NCBI GenBank assembly: GCA_022493055.1
Contig: CP092781.1
Location: 372,001 to 436,000, forward strand
From: Staphylococcus roterodami
GTDB lineage: Bacteria > Bacillota > Bacilli > Staphylococcales > Staphylococcaceae
Length of the DNA stretch: 64,000 nucleotides
Reading direction: 5' to 3'
Shown: positions 1-8,131 of the stretch, piece by piece
How the letters are laid out: each line of letters starts with the position of its first letter
Position numbering within the stretch: position 1 is the stretch's first letter
Program-made: the position numbers and the translations under genes
Notes under the pieces: generated by a model
What the model was told of the DNA's origin: nothing
The model's input: the letters and a program-made list of their open reading frames with translations, nothing else
Database searches by the model: none

Positions 1-896
1 TTATTTTCTAGCATGAGCTTTTTAAGTAAATTAATACTTTGAGTTGTGAGGCCTATTGTTCGATAACTCTTACTTGTCTTAGTTGTTTCTTTAACGCCAA
101 ATGCTCCAGTTTCTGTATCAGTAACCCAGTTGATTGTGCCATCAATCTCTAGTGTTTTATTCTCAATACCTATATTGTCTGTCTTGATTGCTAGGAGTTC
201 GCCAATGCGCATTCCATTGTTAATTTGAAATTCTACTAATGCTTTTATCATTTCATAGTTACGTTTACGTGTAGCATGACGCTTATGTTTAATTAGATAG
301 TCGAAGCATTGAAGTAACTCCTTTACTTCGCTATCTTCTAAATAGTTATTACGTTTAGCTTGAAGTTCGTTTCTGGTTTTGGCTTTCTTAGGTATATCTA
401 TTTTATCTAACACACTAATATCGTGAAGATCATAATATTTAAACGCATATTTGAAAACGGAACGGATAACAATAACAAGAGACTGAACATGGCCAATACT
501 ATGTGATTTAGCCCATTCATTAATGATGTCTTGTAAGTAGGTGTGCGTAATCTTGCTGATAAGCACTTTACTATCAATAGCATTTTTGACTGTATTAACA
601 TTACTTGTCTTTTCTTTAATAGTCGTTGGCTTTGAGCCTGAATGTGTCTTGTAATGCTCTAACCATTCATCGCATGCATCATGGAATGTTAAGTTTTCAA
701 GTTGTTTTGTACTGTTATGTTTAAGACGTTGCTCAATGATTTTGTTTAATGCTAATTGAGCGTCTTTCTGACTGCGCACATTGTTCTTGTTACGTGTAAC
801 TGATACTGTTTTATACTTACCAGTTAAAGGGTCTGTATAGCGCTCTAAATAGCGATAGGCAGTATTGTTGTTTTTAGTGATTTCACGAACCCACAT
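1..896 (-). CDS. int: SaPI tyrosine-recombinase integrase (3' part outside window)
   Basis: Site-specific recombinase that inserts and excises the island at its chromosomal attachment site. The reading frame is open from an ATG at 896 to the left edge (about 298 codons seen), preceded by a strong AAGGAGG site. An N-terminal arm-type DNA-binding region (residues 1-60) is followed by a core-binding domain. The start of the catalytic domain carries the GMRIGEL motif with the first catalytic arginine. The His-x-x-Arg and nucleophilic Tyr boxes must lie to the left. It points away from the repressor, as in other SaPIs. Because attR at 12635 is the rpsR 3' end, this should be the rpsR-site integrase type. 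No frameshift is seen. Confidence 0.95.
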   Translation of the reverse strand, partial: MWVREITKNNNTAYRYLERYTDPLTGKYKTVSVTRNKNNVRSQKDAQLALNKIIEQRLKHNSTKQLENLTFHDACDEWLEHYKTHSGSKPTTIKEKTSNVNTVKNAIDSKVLISKITHTYLQDIINEWAKSHSIGHVQSLVIVIRSVFKYAFKYYDLHDISVLDKIDIPKKAKTRNELQAKRNNYLEDSEVKELLQCFDYLIKHKRHATRKRNYEMIKALVEFQINNGMRIGELLAIKTDNIGIENKTLEIDGTINWVTDTETGAFGVKETTKTSKSYRTIGLTTQSINLLKKLMLEN

Positions 897-899
897 TTG

Positions 900-1064
900 T
901 CATCCCTCCTTGTCATCTTCATCAATTTTTTCTTTATAGTGCTTTAAATGATCATAGTTATACATGTTATCAATCAGTTTAAACATTGATATGCATTGAG
1001 TGATAAAAATAGTTATAACTAACGCATATATAGTAAAAAGTAAATATTCGATTAATACATTCAA
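900..1064 (-). CDS. small membrane protein upstream of integrase (54 aa)
   Basis: Short TTG-start frame with a good AAGGAGTG ribosome site. It encodes 54 residues: one hydrophobic helix (about residues 4-28) and a charged, Lys/Asp/Glu-rich tail. Its stop codon sits four bases before the integrase ATG and the integrase Shine-Dalgarno lies inside its last codons, so the two are probably translationally coupled. Function unknown. The size, ribosome site and tight fit with int argue for a real gene. Confidence 0.6.
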   Translation of the reverse strand: MNVLIEYLLFTIYALVITIFITQCISMFKLIDNMYNYDHLKHYKEKIDEDDKEG

Positions 1065-1194
1065 TTAATCACTCCTTGAGTATATTGGTTGAATCATTTT
1101 TACTATGTATCTCACAACCTTAAAATAAGACGTAGGTATGCTAGGACACGTAGGAATTTGACTGTTTTATATAATTTATTTGAAAATTATGACA

Positions 1195-1929
1195 TCAATC
1201 TGTTTCATATAAAAATTTATATAAGGCGTCTCTTTTAGTTTTATCATCTTCCGAGTTTGTAAAGATATTAAAAAAATCATCCTTGTTTTTAATGTAATTG
1301 TATTTATTAAGTAAAAATACAACGATTAAATCTTTAATTGTCTTTAAATCGTTATCATTTAAAACGTTGTAATAATACATATCTTTTTCTGTGAAATGCT
1401 TCTTATTTAAAAAATTATTATCTAAGAGAAAGCTTCTGTCAAAAAACACTTCATATTCATTTTGAGTAAGTAGCCAATTTAAGTCAAAATAAGGCTTTTC
1501 TATAACTTCTTTTTTTGTAGTCCCTTTAACCAATTTGACTTTATTACTGAATATATCACTTTCAATTTTTGAGTTTTCGTTCTGTTTATTTTTAATTGTA
1601 ACATCATAATATTCATTGAATTTTGTAATAAGTTCATTGGGATCTCTATCGCTAATAGTGCTATTAGATGAGTTTATAAACATTATAAGAATTTCATCTA
1701 AGTAACTATTATTGATTTCATAAAACGGGCTTTCACTCCCCATTTTATATTCGATATGTGTTTTAAAGCCTATTAGTAAATTGAAAATTGTTTCTAAAGA
1801 AGGGAAATTTCTTTTTCCGTTTTCTAATTTACTTATATATGTTTGCGAAACGCCTGATAAAGTAGAGAGTTCTTTAACCGAAAGCTTCCAACTCACTCTT
1901 TCTTTTTTTAATATTTCACCAAAAGTCAT
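1195..1929 (-). CDS. stl: SaPI master repressor, Stl-type, XRE family
   Basis: Keeps the island silent until a helper-phage protein binds and removes it (known role of Stl in SaPIs). Residues 1-65 are a classic XRE helix-turn-helix (LSGVSQTYISKLENGKR). The remaining 180 residues are a variable region, expected to recognise the helper-phage inducer, and match no domain I know. I chose the ATG at 1929 rather than the GTG three codons earlier because the GTG lies within the AGAGGTG ribosome site. It is transcribed divergently from the small HTH gene at 2080 across an operator region with three palindromes. The inducer cannot be deduced from sequence. Confidence 0.85.
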   Translation of the reverse strand: MTFGEILKKERVSWKLSVKELSTLSGVSQTYISKLENGKRNFPSLETIFNLLIGFKTHIEYKMGSESPFYEINNSYLDEILIMFINSSNSTISDRDPNELITKFNEYYDVTIKNKQNENSKIESDIFSNKVKLVKGTTKKEVIEKPYFDLNWLLTQNEYEVFFDRSFLLDNNFLNKKHFTEKDMYYYNVLNDNDLKTIKDLIVVFLLNKYNYIKNKDDFFNIFTNSEDDKTKRDALYKFLYETD

Positions 1930-1949
1930 ATAAATCACCTCTAATTACA

Positions 1950-1978
1950 ATTATAAATAAGTTGTACTTTGAGTACAA
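1950..1978 (-). promoter_or_regulatory. stl promoter with overlapping operator palindrome O1
   Basis: On the minus strand TTGTAC (1973-1978) and TATAAT (1950-1955) are separated by exactly 17 bp. The perfect 7-3-7 inverted repeat TTGTACTTTGAGTACAA (1962-1978) covers the -35, so a repressor bound there would control its own promoter. Confidence 0.75.
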
Positions 1979-1989
1979 TATTTTTTGTG

Positions 1990-2059
1990 TTGACAATACA
2001 AAAAGAAATGTGTAATATTTGATTTGTACTCAATGTACAAAAAAAGTACTTGTAGTACT
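1990..2059 (+). promoter_or_regulatory. rightward early promoter with operator palindromes O2 and O3
   Basis: TTGACA (1990-1995), 17 bp spacer, TAATAT (2013-2018). Two further perfect inverted repeats follow: TTGTACTCAATGTACAA (2024-2040) over the expected start site and AGTACTTGTAGTACT (2045-2059) in the leader. With O1 they share the half-site core AGTAC/GTAC, the expected layout of an Stl/Str operator that shuts off the replication operon. Confidence 0.75.
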
Positions 2060-2079
2060 AAAAGGAAGGAGTACTTATT

Positions 2080-2292
2080 TTGAATAATAATTTAAGTTTG
2101 TTGATGGGGAAACATAGAGTTACGGCATCAAAACTTAGCACGGTAACTGGTATTTCCAGAACATCAATACATGGCTTGTATCACGAACGTACTGAAAATC
2201 CAGATACAAAAACAGTTATGAAGTTATGTGAATATTTCGGTGTAACACCAAATGAATTTTTTGGAATTAATGAAAAAAAGGAGGTTAAATAA
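2080..2292 (+). CDS. small XRE-family regulator (Str-like, Cro position)
   Basis: A 70-residue protein consisting almost wholly of an XRE helix-turn-helix (SKLSTVTGISRTSIHGLYHE) with an EFFG ending typical of this family. TTG start with the strong site GGAAGGAG at proper spacing. It is the first gene of the rightward early operon, facing stl across the operator, the position of Str/Cro-like proteins in SaPIs. It probably tunes the same operators. The next gene begins directly after its stop codon. Confidence 0.8.
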   Translation: MNNNLSLLMGKHRVTASKLSTVTGISRTSIHGLYHERTENPDTKTVMKLCEYFGVTPNEFFGINEKKEVK

Positions 2293-2565
2293 ATGCCTAG
2301 AACAAAGTTACAAGATTTTCCATCAAAAGAAAATACAGTTACAGAACCGGAGCAAGTTGTAGTAAATCCGTTGTTTGCAAAGCCTAATGCACTAGCTAGT
2401 ATTTTTGGAATTTCATACAGTTCGGTCAATCGTATTTTAAAAGAGTGGGAAAAAGATTCTAAAGGTGTGGATGATTTATATTATTCACTATCATCAACAA
2501 TGATAGTCATCAGTATTCCGCGATTCGAGGAGTACATGAAGGTGCGTCATAAAAAATGGATGTAG
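2293..2565 (+). CDS. SaPI DNA-binding protein, excisionase-like
   Basis: 90 residues. A helix-turn-helix-like segment (ALASIFGISYSSVNRILKEW, residues 35-54) precedes a short beta/charged tail. Its position right after the Str-like gene is where SaPIs often carry xis, so an excisionase role is plausible, but it could be another small regulator. It abuts the upstream gene, whose last codons hold its GGAGG site. Confidence 0.55.
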   Translation: MPRTKLQDFPSKENTVTEPEQVVVNPLFAKPNALASIFGISYSSVNRILKEWEKDSKGVDDLYYSLSSTMIVISIPRFEEYMKVRHKKWM

Positions 2566-2576
2566 GAGGCAAGGCG

Positions 2577-2732
2577 ATGAAAATGTACTTAACTTATATT
2601 TGCTTAGTTTCATTGTTAACAATTTTATTACTAGCAATATCTAACATGTATGTAGCTTTTAGCGTTTATGCTTGGCTAATAACTTTAGGATGTAATTTAA
2701 CAGGAGAGATTGCAACGTGCGAAAACAAGTGA
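2577..2732 (+). CDS. small hydrophobic protein (51 aa)
   Basis: ATG at 2577 preceded by TAGGAGGCAAGGCG. It encodes 51 residues, nearly all hydrophobic from position 5 to 38 (one long or two short membrane helices), then a polar tail. It overlaps the next GTG-start gene by 16 bp in another frame, a common arrangement in this compact early operon. No function is recognised. Confidence 0.6.
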   Translation: MKMYLTYICLVSLLTILLLAISNMYVAFSVYAWLITLGCNLTGEIATCENK

Positions 2733-2920
2733 TTATTACAAAAACAGTATTTGGCTGGTACAACATTAAAGATACTCAACATAATTTAATGTTAAATATA
2801 CCGCCAAAAGTATTTGAACAGTACTTTCCTGATGTTAGTAAAGATGTTCAAGTTGCGTGTTTAGAAATGGATTTACCAAAAATTACAGAAATTAAAAATA
2901 AGAAAAAGGTAGGTAGTTAA
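2717..2920 (+). CDS. conserved SaPI early-operon protein (67 aa)
   Basis: Small soluble protein with a GTG start, ribosome site AGGAGAG and no domain that I recognise. Residues 5-35 look like a compact beta structure (ITKTVFGWYNIKDTQ) followed by a lysine-rich end. It overlaps the membrane peptide upstream and is separated by one base from the gene at 2922, so it belongs to the same transcript. Function unknown. Confidence 0.7.
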   Translation: MRKQVIITKTVFGWYNIKDTQHNLMLNIPPKVFEQYFPDVSKDVQVACLEMDLPKITEIKNKKKVGS

Positions 2921-2921
2921 G

Positions 2922-3305
2922 ATGGAAATCAAACAAAAATATCAATTATCAAAAGTGGTTCAAATATTAGAATTAGTATTATACGAGAAAAGTAAGCTTT
3001 ATGATAATGTTAGTTATCGCAATGAGGATGCAGTATTTTATGAACATGCTTTAAAGTTAGTTCATACTGGATTGTTCAATGTTCTTGCTGAATTAGATTT
3101 TAAAGATGAAGCGTTTTTAATTCTTGATGAAGTAACAATGACATTAAGCGATGTCATGAAAGAAACACAAGATGTTTACCGTTATAGTGTCATAGATGAT
3201 AAAGGCGAACATAAACATACAACAGATCGCAAAGGACACGTGATTGGAATGTTAGAGTGGGCATTAGATTACATTGTGGGAAATATTGAAGTGGAGGTAT
3301 TATAA
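2922..3305 (+). CDS. conserved SaPI early-operon protein (127 aa)
   Basis: Acidic, largely alpha-helical 127-residue protein. No catalytic motif is visible. The start ATG at 2922 lies just after a GGTAGG site in the end of the preceding gene, and the next gene follows its stop immediately. Proteins of this size and character sit between the regulators and the primase in SaPIs. Function unknown. Confidence 0.7.
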   Translation: MEIKQKYQLSKVVQILELVLYEKSKLYDNVSYRNEDAVFYEHALKLVHTGLFNVLAELDFKDEAFLILDEVTMTLSDVMKETQDVYRYSVIDDKGEHKHTTDRKGHVIGMLEWALDYIVGNIEVEVL

Positions 3306-3623
3306 ATGAATTGGGAGATTAGCAATATAATGTGTGATATTGAAGTGATAAAAAAGAAGTTTGAAGATTTAAAGTTGATACAAAGTTGGTTCATTAACGA
3401 TGTTTTTGGTTTTAATAAGTTAAACACAATGGAAGAAGTGAAGAGGCATGGATATGCATACGAAGAACACCGTATACACAATGAGCAACTGCACGATTTA
3501 ATGCATGCATACTTAAATCGTTTTGATGAGTTAATAGAAAGATTTCATGAATTAGAAAAAGCATCATCTGAGAACTTTGACGAGGAATCAGATGACGCGC
3601 AGAAATTAAAAATCACAGAGTAA
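3306..3623 (+). CDS. DUF1474 family SaPI protein
   Basis: 105-residue, probably coiled-coil/helical protein of the DUF1474 type that marks SaPIs (NWEISNIM start, Leu/Glu-rich helices). Its GGAGG site is inside the end of the preceding gene. A decayed second copy of the C-terminal half lies at 36567-36704, beside a primase remnant. Biochemical role not known. Confidence 0.75.
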   Translation: MNWEISNIMCDIEVIKKKFEDLKLIQSWFINDVFGFNKLNTMEEVKRHGYAYEEHRIHNEQLHDLMHAYLNRFDELIERFHELEKASSENFDEESDDAQKLKITE

Positions 3624-3686
3624 TTTAGAAATTACACATGTTTATTATAGCATTTTTTACTCTGTGAATCACTAGAGGTGCAAAAA

Positions 3687-4556
3687 ATGAATGAAATTAA
3701 ATTAGAATATGACACACGTGTTTCAGTGGTACATTATGAAAGTTTAGACTCACGTTCATTTAAGAGATTTTCAAAACCTAAATGGAATAAGTTGGTTAAT
3801 AAACTGTCTGTGCCTATAGAATCAAATTATAAGTATGCACGTGGTGTTGCTGTTTACGGTGATATTAAAGACGGTACAAATAATCACGGTGAAATTATCG
3901 AAAAGCATCGAAATGATAAAAATGTCATATATCGAGATGTGATTGTACTTGATTACGATGAAATAAATGATTTAAAGCAATTACATGACGCAATCAGCTC
4001 AGTTTTAAGCAATGTTGCATGGTTTTGGCACACATCGTTTAGCCATACAACTGAACAAGCTAGAATACGCTTGTATATCCCTTTGAATGAGCGGATAAGT
4101 GCAGATGATTATCGTAAATATACAAAAGTGTTAGCAAATAAAATTGGCCATAAAGTGGATGAAGGTTCATATCAGCCAAGTAGATGCTTTGCATTACCAG
4201 TTATTCAAAAAGGACACATATTTATTAAACGAGTGAATGACTGTCCAATTATGGATGTTGATATGCTCGAACAGTGGTCAAAAGAGTATGAACAATCAAA
4301 TGATGGTCCTAATATCAAAGGGTACACACGACGTGATAGTGCGTATTGGCGAGATATAGCTTTTGGTGTAAGTGAGGGAGAGCGCAATTCAACATTGGCT
4401 TCAATTACAGGTTATCTTTTACGTAGGCATGTAGATCCAAACTTAGTTTATGGGTTAGTGAGTGCGTGGGCAAGTGTATGCAAACCACCTGTTAATCAAA
4501 GTGAAGTAAACAATACTTTTAAAAGTATTTTGAAAAAAGATAGTAAAAGCAGTTAG
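3687..4556 (+). CDS. pri: SaPI primase (Pri)
   Basis: Primase that works with the downstream Rep helicase to replicate the excised island. The frame extends to a GTG at 3678, but that codon is inside the AGAGGTG ribosome site, so the ATG at 3687 is taken (289 aa). The N-terminal half resembles archaeal/eukaryotic-type primases, with acidic residues in the VIVLDYDE segment and a later His-rich stretch (WFWHTSFSHTT). The C-terminal helical part (YWRDIAFGVSEGERN) is typical of these proteins. A truncated paralogue is present at 36686. Confidence 0.8.
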   Translation: MNEIKLEYDTRVSVVHYESLDSRSFKRFSKPKWNKLVNKLSVPIESNYKYARGVAVYGDIKDGTNNHGEIIEKHRNDKNVIYRDVIVLDYDEINDLKQLHDAISSVLSNVAWFWHTSFSHTTEQARIRLYIPLNERISADDYRKYTKVLANKIGHKVDEGSYQPSRCFALPVIQKGHIFIKRVNDCPIMDVDMLEQWSKEYEQSNDGPNIKGYTRRDSAYWRDIAFGVSEGERNSTLASITGYLLRRHVDPNLVYGLVSAWASVCKPPVNQSEVNNTFKSILKKDSKSS

Positions 4557-4572
4557 AAATGGAGGTTTTTGT

Positions 4573-6042
4573 TTGGAAAATGTAACAAATGATGAAGTGT
4601 TTGAAATGATTGATAGTAGAACCGGTGTTTTAAATGCTAATGATTGGAAAAGTCAATTAAGGCGTTCTGCTACTACACAAGCATTGAAAAAAACGACTAC
4701 AAATGCTGAAATCATATTGTGTAATGATGAGAGTTTAAAAGGGCTAGTACAATATGACGCTTTTGAAAAAGTAACCAAACTGAAACGTCTACCATATTGG
4801 AGGTCAAAAGGGGATGCGAATTATTATTGGGCTGATATAGATACAACACATGTAATTTCACATATTGATAGATTGTATAATGTGCAGTTTAGCCGTGATC
4901 TTATTGATACTGTAATTGAAAAGGAAGCATATCAAAATAGATTTCACCCTATTAAATCGATGATTGAATCTAAATCATGGGACGGAATCAAAAGAATTGA
5001 AACGCTCTTCATTGATTATTTAGGTGCTCAAGATAACCACTACAATAGAGAAGTTACAAAAAAATGGATGATGGGTGCAGTTGCTAGAATCTATCAGCCA
5101 GGTATTAAATATGATTCCATGATTATTTTATATGGTAGTCAAGGTGTTGGAAAATCTACGGCAGTGAGTAAATTGGGAGGTCATTGGTATAACCAAAGTA
5201 TTAAAACGTTTAAAGGTGATGAGGTCTATAAGAAATTGCAGGGTTCTTGGATATGTGAAATTGAAGAACTGTCGGCATTTCAAAAGTCTACTATTGAAGA
5301 TATTAAGGGGTTTATAAGTGCCATTGTAGATATTTATAGAGCTTCGTATGGTAAACGCACAGAGCGTCATCCTAGACAGTGTGTGTTTGTAGGTACAACC
5401 AATAACTATGAGTTTTTAAAAGACCAAACAGGCAATCGTCGTTTTTTCCCTATTACGACAGATAAAAATAAAGCAACTAAAAGCCCGTTTGACGATCTAA
5501 CACCAGATGTTGTGCAACAAATGTTTGCCGAAGCTAAAGTATATTTTGATGAGAATCCGACGGATAAAGCATTGCTATTAGATAAAGAAGCGAGTGAAAT
5601 GGCTTTGAAAGTCCAAGAAGCTCATTCCGAAAAAGATGCTTTAGTTGGAGAAATAGAGGAATTCCTTGAACGTCCTATTCCGTCAGACTATTGGTATAGA
5701 ACGTTAGAAGAAAAAAGAGTGTCTGCGCATGATGTTATAGACCAAGACTATATTAAATTATATGGTGATGGTAAATTGATTGAATTACCGAATACAAAAC
5801 CGGGTGCTTATGTATGGCGTGACAAGGTATGTAGCATGGAAATTTGGAAAGTGATGATGAAACGAGATGACCAACCACAACAACACCATTTAAGAAAAAT
5901 TGATAAAGCGTTAAGAAATACGTGTTATTGTGGGCAAAGTAAGTCGCGTCATAGATTTGGCGAAGGTATAGGTAGACAATATGGTTTTGATATTAATTTA
6001 ATATCCTATTATCAAAGCTTAAAAAGCAAAGAACAAAAATAA
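4573..6042 (+). CDS. rep: SaPI replication initiator helicase, VapE/virulence-associated E family
   Basis: Replicative initiator and helicase. TTG start with GGAGG; 489 aa, the usual family length. An N-terminal region (about 1-150) precedes the ATPase core: Walker A GSQGVGKST, Walker B-like WICEIEEL, and a sensor/arginine segment NRRFFPI. The C-terminal 130 residues form the part that in SaPIs binds the origin. The likely origin follows immediately downstream, fitting that role. It forms a tight pair with pri. Confidence 0.93.
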   Translation: MENVTNDEVFEMIDSRTGVLNANDWKSQLRRSATTQALKKTTTNAEIILCNDESLKGLVQYDAFEKVTKLKRLPYWRSKGDANYYWADIDTTHVISHIDRLYNVQFSRDLIDTVIEKEAYQNRFHPIKSMIESKSWDGIKRIETLFIDYLGAQDNHYNREVTKKWMMGAVARIYQPGIKYDSMIILYGSQGVGKSTAVSKLGGHWYNQSIKTFKGDEVYKKLQGSWICEIEELSAFQKSTIEDIKGFISAIVDIYRASYGKRTERHPRQCVFVGTTNNYEFLKDQTGNRRFFPITTDKNKATKSPFDDLTPDVVQQMFAEAKVYFDENPTDKALLLDKEASEMALKVQEAHSEKDALVGEIEEFLERPIPSDYWYRTLEEKRVSAHDVIDQDYIKLYGDGKLIELPNTKPGAYVWRDKVCSMEIWKVMMKRDDQPQQHHLRKIDKALRNTCYCGQSKSRHRFGEGIGRQYGFDINLISYYQSLKSKEQK

Positions 6043-6302
6043 TGGGACAATGGGACGGTTATGGGACAGTGGTAGGACACCTTCAATCTCTTGTGGCAGT
6101 AAGCGCTATGTTATGTATGTCCCTGTGTCCCACAACTTTTACCCTAAACTTATAAATAATATATGCACATTCAAAAAATATATAAGTGTAGTCATAAAAT
6201 AGTGGGACAGCGGGACGGTTAACTTTAATCCTTTGGGAGAGTAAGCTTTGAGCATTGTCCTGACAATGTCCCGAAATATGTTGGAAATAGCGAAATGGGA
6301 CA
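6043..6302 (+). other. SaPI replication origin: GGGAC iterons flanking an AT-rich core
   Basis: No coding frame. The pentamer GGGAC or its complement occurs many times: direct at 6044, 6052, 6063, 6204, 6212 and 6297; inverted GTCCC at 6119, 6127 and 6268; plus near matches. They form two blocks (6043-6131 and 6203-6272), each with the order TGGGACGG...GTAAGC...GTCC, on both sides of a very AT-rich stretch (6132-6200). This matches the known design of SaPI origins next to rep, where Rep binds iterons around a melting region. Confidence 0.8.
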
Positions 6303-6327
6303 CTTACCAAAATTTAGGAGGAAGAAA

Positions 6328-6690
6328 ATGAATAAAAATCAATTAAAGTCAGAAATTTTAGAATATATAAAAGCTCATGCTGGTACATCATTTGTAGAAA
6401 TAGAACGTGTATTTGAAGAAAATAACTTTGATTATAAAGGTGACGGCGCATATACAAGTGGTCAACATCCCAATGTTGTGTTTTGGATTGGGTGGAATCA
6501 AGAAGCGTTTGATGTTATCGCTGAACTTAAAAAAGACGGACGTATTGAGATGGATATTTGTGAGCCAATTGTTTATATGGTTGATGGTAAAGGTTTGGAT
6601 TTGCCTATTGTAAGGTCGAAAAATATTAAAACAGATCATTGGTTGCCTGTTACGTTTAATATTAGTAAGAAAGAAAAGGAGTGTGTCTAA
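6328..6690 (+). CDS. conserved SaPI protein downstream of origin (120 aa)
   Basis: Start set at ATG 6328 because AGGAGGAAGAAA precedes it; an upstream ATG at 6295 lies in the origin and lacks a site. The residues 5-35 helical segment followed by an aromatic-rich part (VVFWIGWNQEAFDVI) suggests a winged-helix fold. Its stop lies two bases before the next ATG (6692), so the genes are coupled. Function unknown. Confidence 0.75.
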   Translation: MNKNQLKSEILEYIKAHAGTSFVEIERVFEENNFDYKGDGAYTSGQHPNVVFWIGWNQEAFDVIAELKKDGRIEMDICEPIVYMVDGKGLDLPIVRSKNIKTDHWLPVTFNISKKEKECV

Positions 6691-6691
6691 T

Positions 6692-6976
6692 ATGAATGAC
6701 AAAGAGAAAATTTACAATCAACTTCATCATGATGCACCAATTCAAATTATGCCAGCACCTGAAAATTTATTTGTTGAATATATAGAAGATGGCGAAGTGT
6801 GGTATTCACCAGTTGTATGTATGGCTTTAAGTAAAGCCCATAATATTAATTTTTATGACTGTGATGATGTGGGGTGCATTGATAAAGCAGCCACATTTAG
6901 CATTAAAAAATTTAATACTGAGACAGGTGAGTTTGAACAATTCAGCAAAATAGCTCAAAAGGAGATAACACAATGA
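6692..6976 (+). CDS. conserved SaPI protein (94 aa)
   Basis: Start ATG 6692, nine bases after AAGGAG (an upstream GTG at 6683 is too close to that site). Acidic, beta-rich protein without recognised motif. It overlaps the next ATG (6973) by four bases (ATGA type), so it is translationally coupled. Role unknown. Confidence 0.7.
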   Translation: MNDKEKIYNQLHHDAPIQIMPAPENLFVEYIEDGEVWYSPVVCMALSKAHNINFYDCDDVGCIDKAATFSIKKFNTETGEFEQFSKIAQKEITQ

Positions 6977-7614
6977 ACATAGAAACTATCGTAAATGAAT
7001 TCGAAACACGAGCAGGCACGTTACTAAGGTACTACACAGGATTATTAGAACATAGTAAAGTACAACCGTATTGCTTTAAGTTATATAATGATCCGTTTGA
7101 TATGGTTTATGTGGTGATGAACAGCAAGTTATTCGGTCATGTATATATTAAAGATTGTAAAGTAAGGCAATCATTTGAATTAGCGTCACCTAAGCACACT
7201 GAGGGGCTTATAAGAAGCATAGAGGGACATTATGTGGGTTATGAATTACATGACGGTAAAAAGCTTTCTATTAGTGATATGATGGCTAGTCATTTGTTTG
7301 AAGATGAGTATTTTATGTATGGATTACAAACATATGCAGAATCAAATAATAGTGATGTGTTTGAGTACCTAGAAAATGGATTTGATACAGATACACTTGA
7401 GGGCATTCAATCAAGTAATACTGATATGATAGCGAATATTGAAATGTTGTATCAGTTAGCTACGGGAATCAATGAACCAGCACCAGAGTTAGTTGAGGGA
7501 TTGAAATTAGTAACTGAGTTTGTACAAGATGAGAATGCGATACAAGAGGATTACAAGGCTTTAGAACGTAAATTGAATGATTTAAAAGCGTCTTACTATA
7601 GCTTGAGTAAATAA
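6973..7614 (+). CDS. conserved SaPI protein, last gene of replication operon (213 aa)
   Basis: 213-residue acidic protein with an N-terminal beta-rich portion and C-terminal helices ending in a coiled coil (LERKLNDLKASYYSL). No enzymatic motif. The GGAG site lies in the previous gene. It closes the replication operon: a 9-bp hairpin follows at 7623 and then 500 bp of noncoding DNA. Function unknown. Confidence 0.7.
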   Translation: MNIETIVNEFETRAGTLLRYYTGLLEHSKVQPYCFKLYNDPFDMVYVVMNSKLFGHVYIKDCKVRQSFELASPKHTEGLIRSIEGHYVGYELHDGKKLSISDMMASHLFEDEYFMYGLQTYAESNNSDVFEYLENGFDTDTLEGIQSSNTDMIANIEMLYQLATGINEPAPELVEGLKLVTEFVQDENAIQEDYKALERKLNDLKASYYSLSK

Positions 7615-7622
7615 TGTTATGA

Positions 7623-7647
7623 GGGGTCACATGTAGTGTGTGGCTCC
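7623..7647 (+). terminator. hairpin after replication operon
   Basis: Stem GGGGTCACA (7623-7631) with TGTGGCTCC (7639-7647), nine pairs including two wobbles. No clear T-run follows, so termination may be weak. From here to 8131 there is no supported gene; the only features seen are the two LexA-like boxes and the promoter listed below. Confidence 0.4.
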
Positions 7648-7942
7648 TAATAAAATACTACGATTTTATACGAGGTATAGCAGTTTAAAATGGTTGAGGT
7701 ACAGAACTTTAAAAAAGTATGAAACGTTGATATTAAGCTATTTTATGGCTTTGAAAATAATAAGGTTATATAAAGGTATTAGCTTTTAAAATCGGAAGGT
7801 ATACAGTCTTTGAGAATTGAAAAAATGGCAAGATTTGTGCAAGGTGTGCGAACTTTGTTAACGCTAATACAAGCTAAAGTGTGTGTTTTTGGTATAGGCC
7901 TAAAACTTAATTTTGTTCGCTATTTGTTCGTGCTATTTTTAT

Positions 7943-7956
7943 CGAACTTAAGTTCT
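7943..7956 (+). promoter_or_regulatory. distal LexA-like box
   Basis: CGAACTTAAGTTCT matches the Gram-positive SOS box CGAAC-N4-GTTCG with one mismatch. It lies 113 bp before the promoter-proximal box. Confidence 0.45.
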
Positions 7957-8055
7957 GTATTAAGTTAATGTGAAAAGCCTAATGTTAAGTTTATAACATG
8001 ATTTTATAAGTGTTATATACGATAAGCTAAACAATTGATAAAACGCGCTATAAAG

Positions 8056-8095
8056 CGAACGTAAGTTTGTTTTAGACCTGTAAAAATGGTATAAT
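8056..8095 (+). promoter_or_regulatory. LexA-controlled promoter of packaging operon
   Basis: TTGTTT (8067-8072), 17 bp, TATAAT (8090-8095). The box CGAACGTAAGTTTG (8056-8069), one mismatch from the SOS consensus, overlaps the -35. LexA control of the packaging operon is established for SaPIs, so this is the expected switch. Confidence 0.8.
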
Positions 8096-8131
8096 TTAGA
8101 TATGGAATAATTAAAATAAAGGGGTGTAGAA

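Noticed and set aside
6083..6310. 75-codon minus-strand frame within the origin
   Set aside because: It is made of the iterons and AT-rich core; no ribosome site and no similarity to a known protein.
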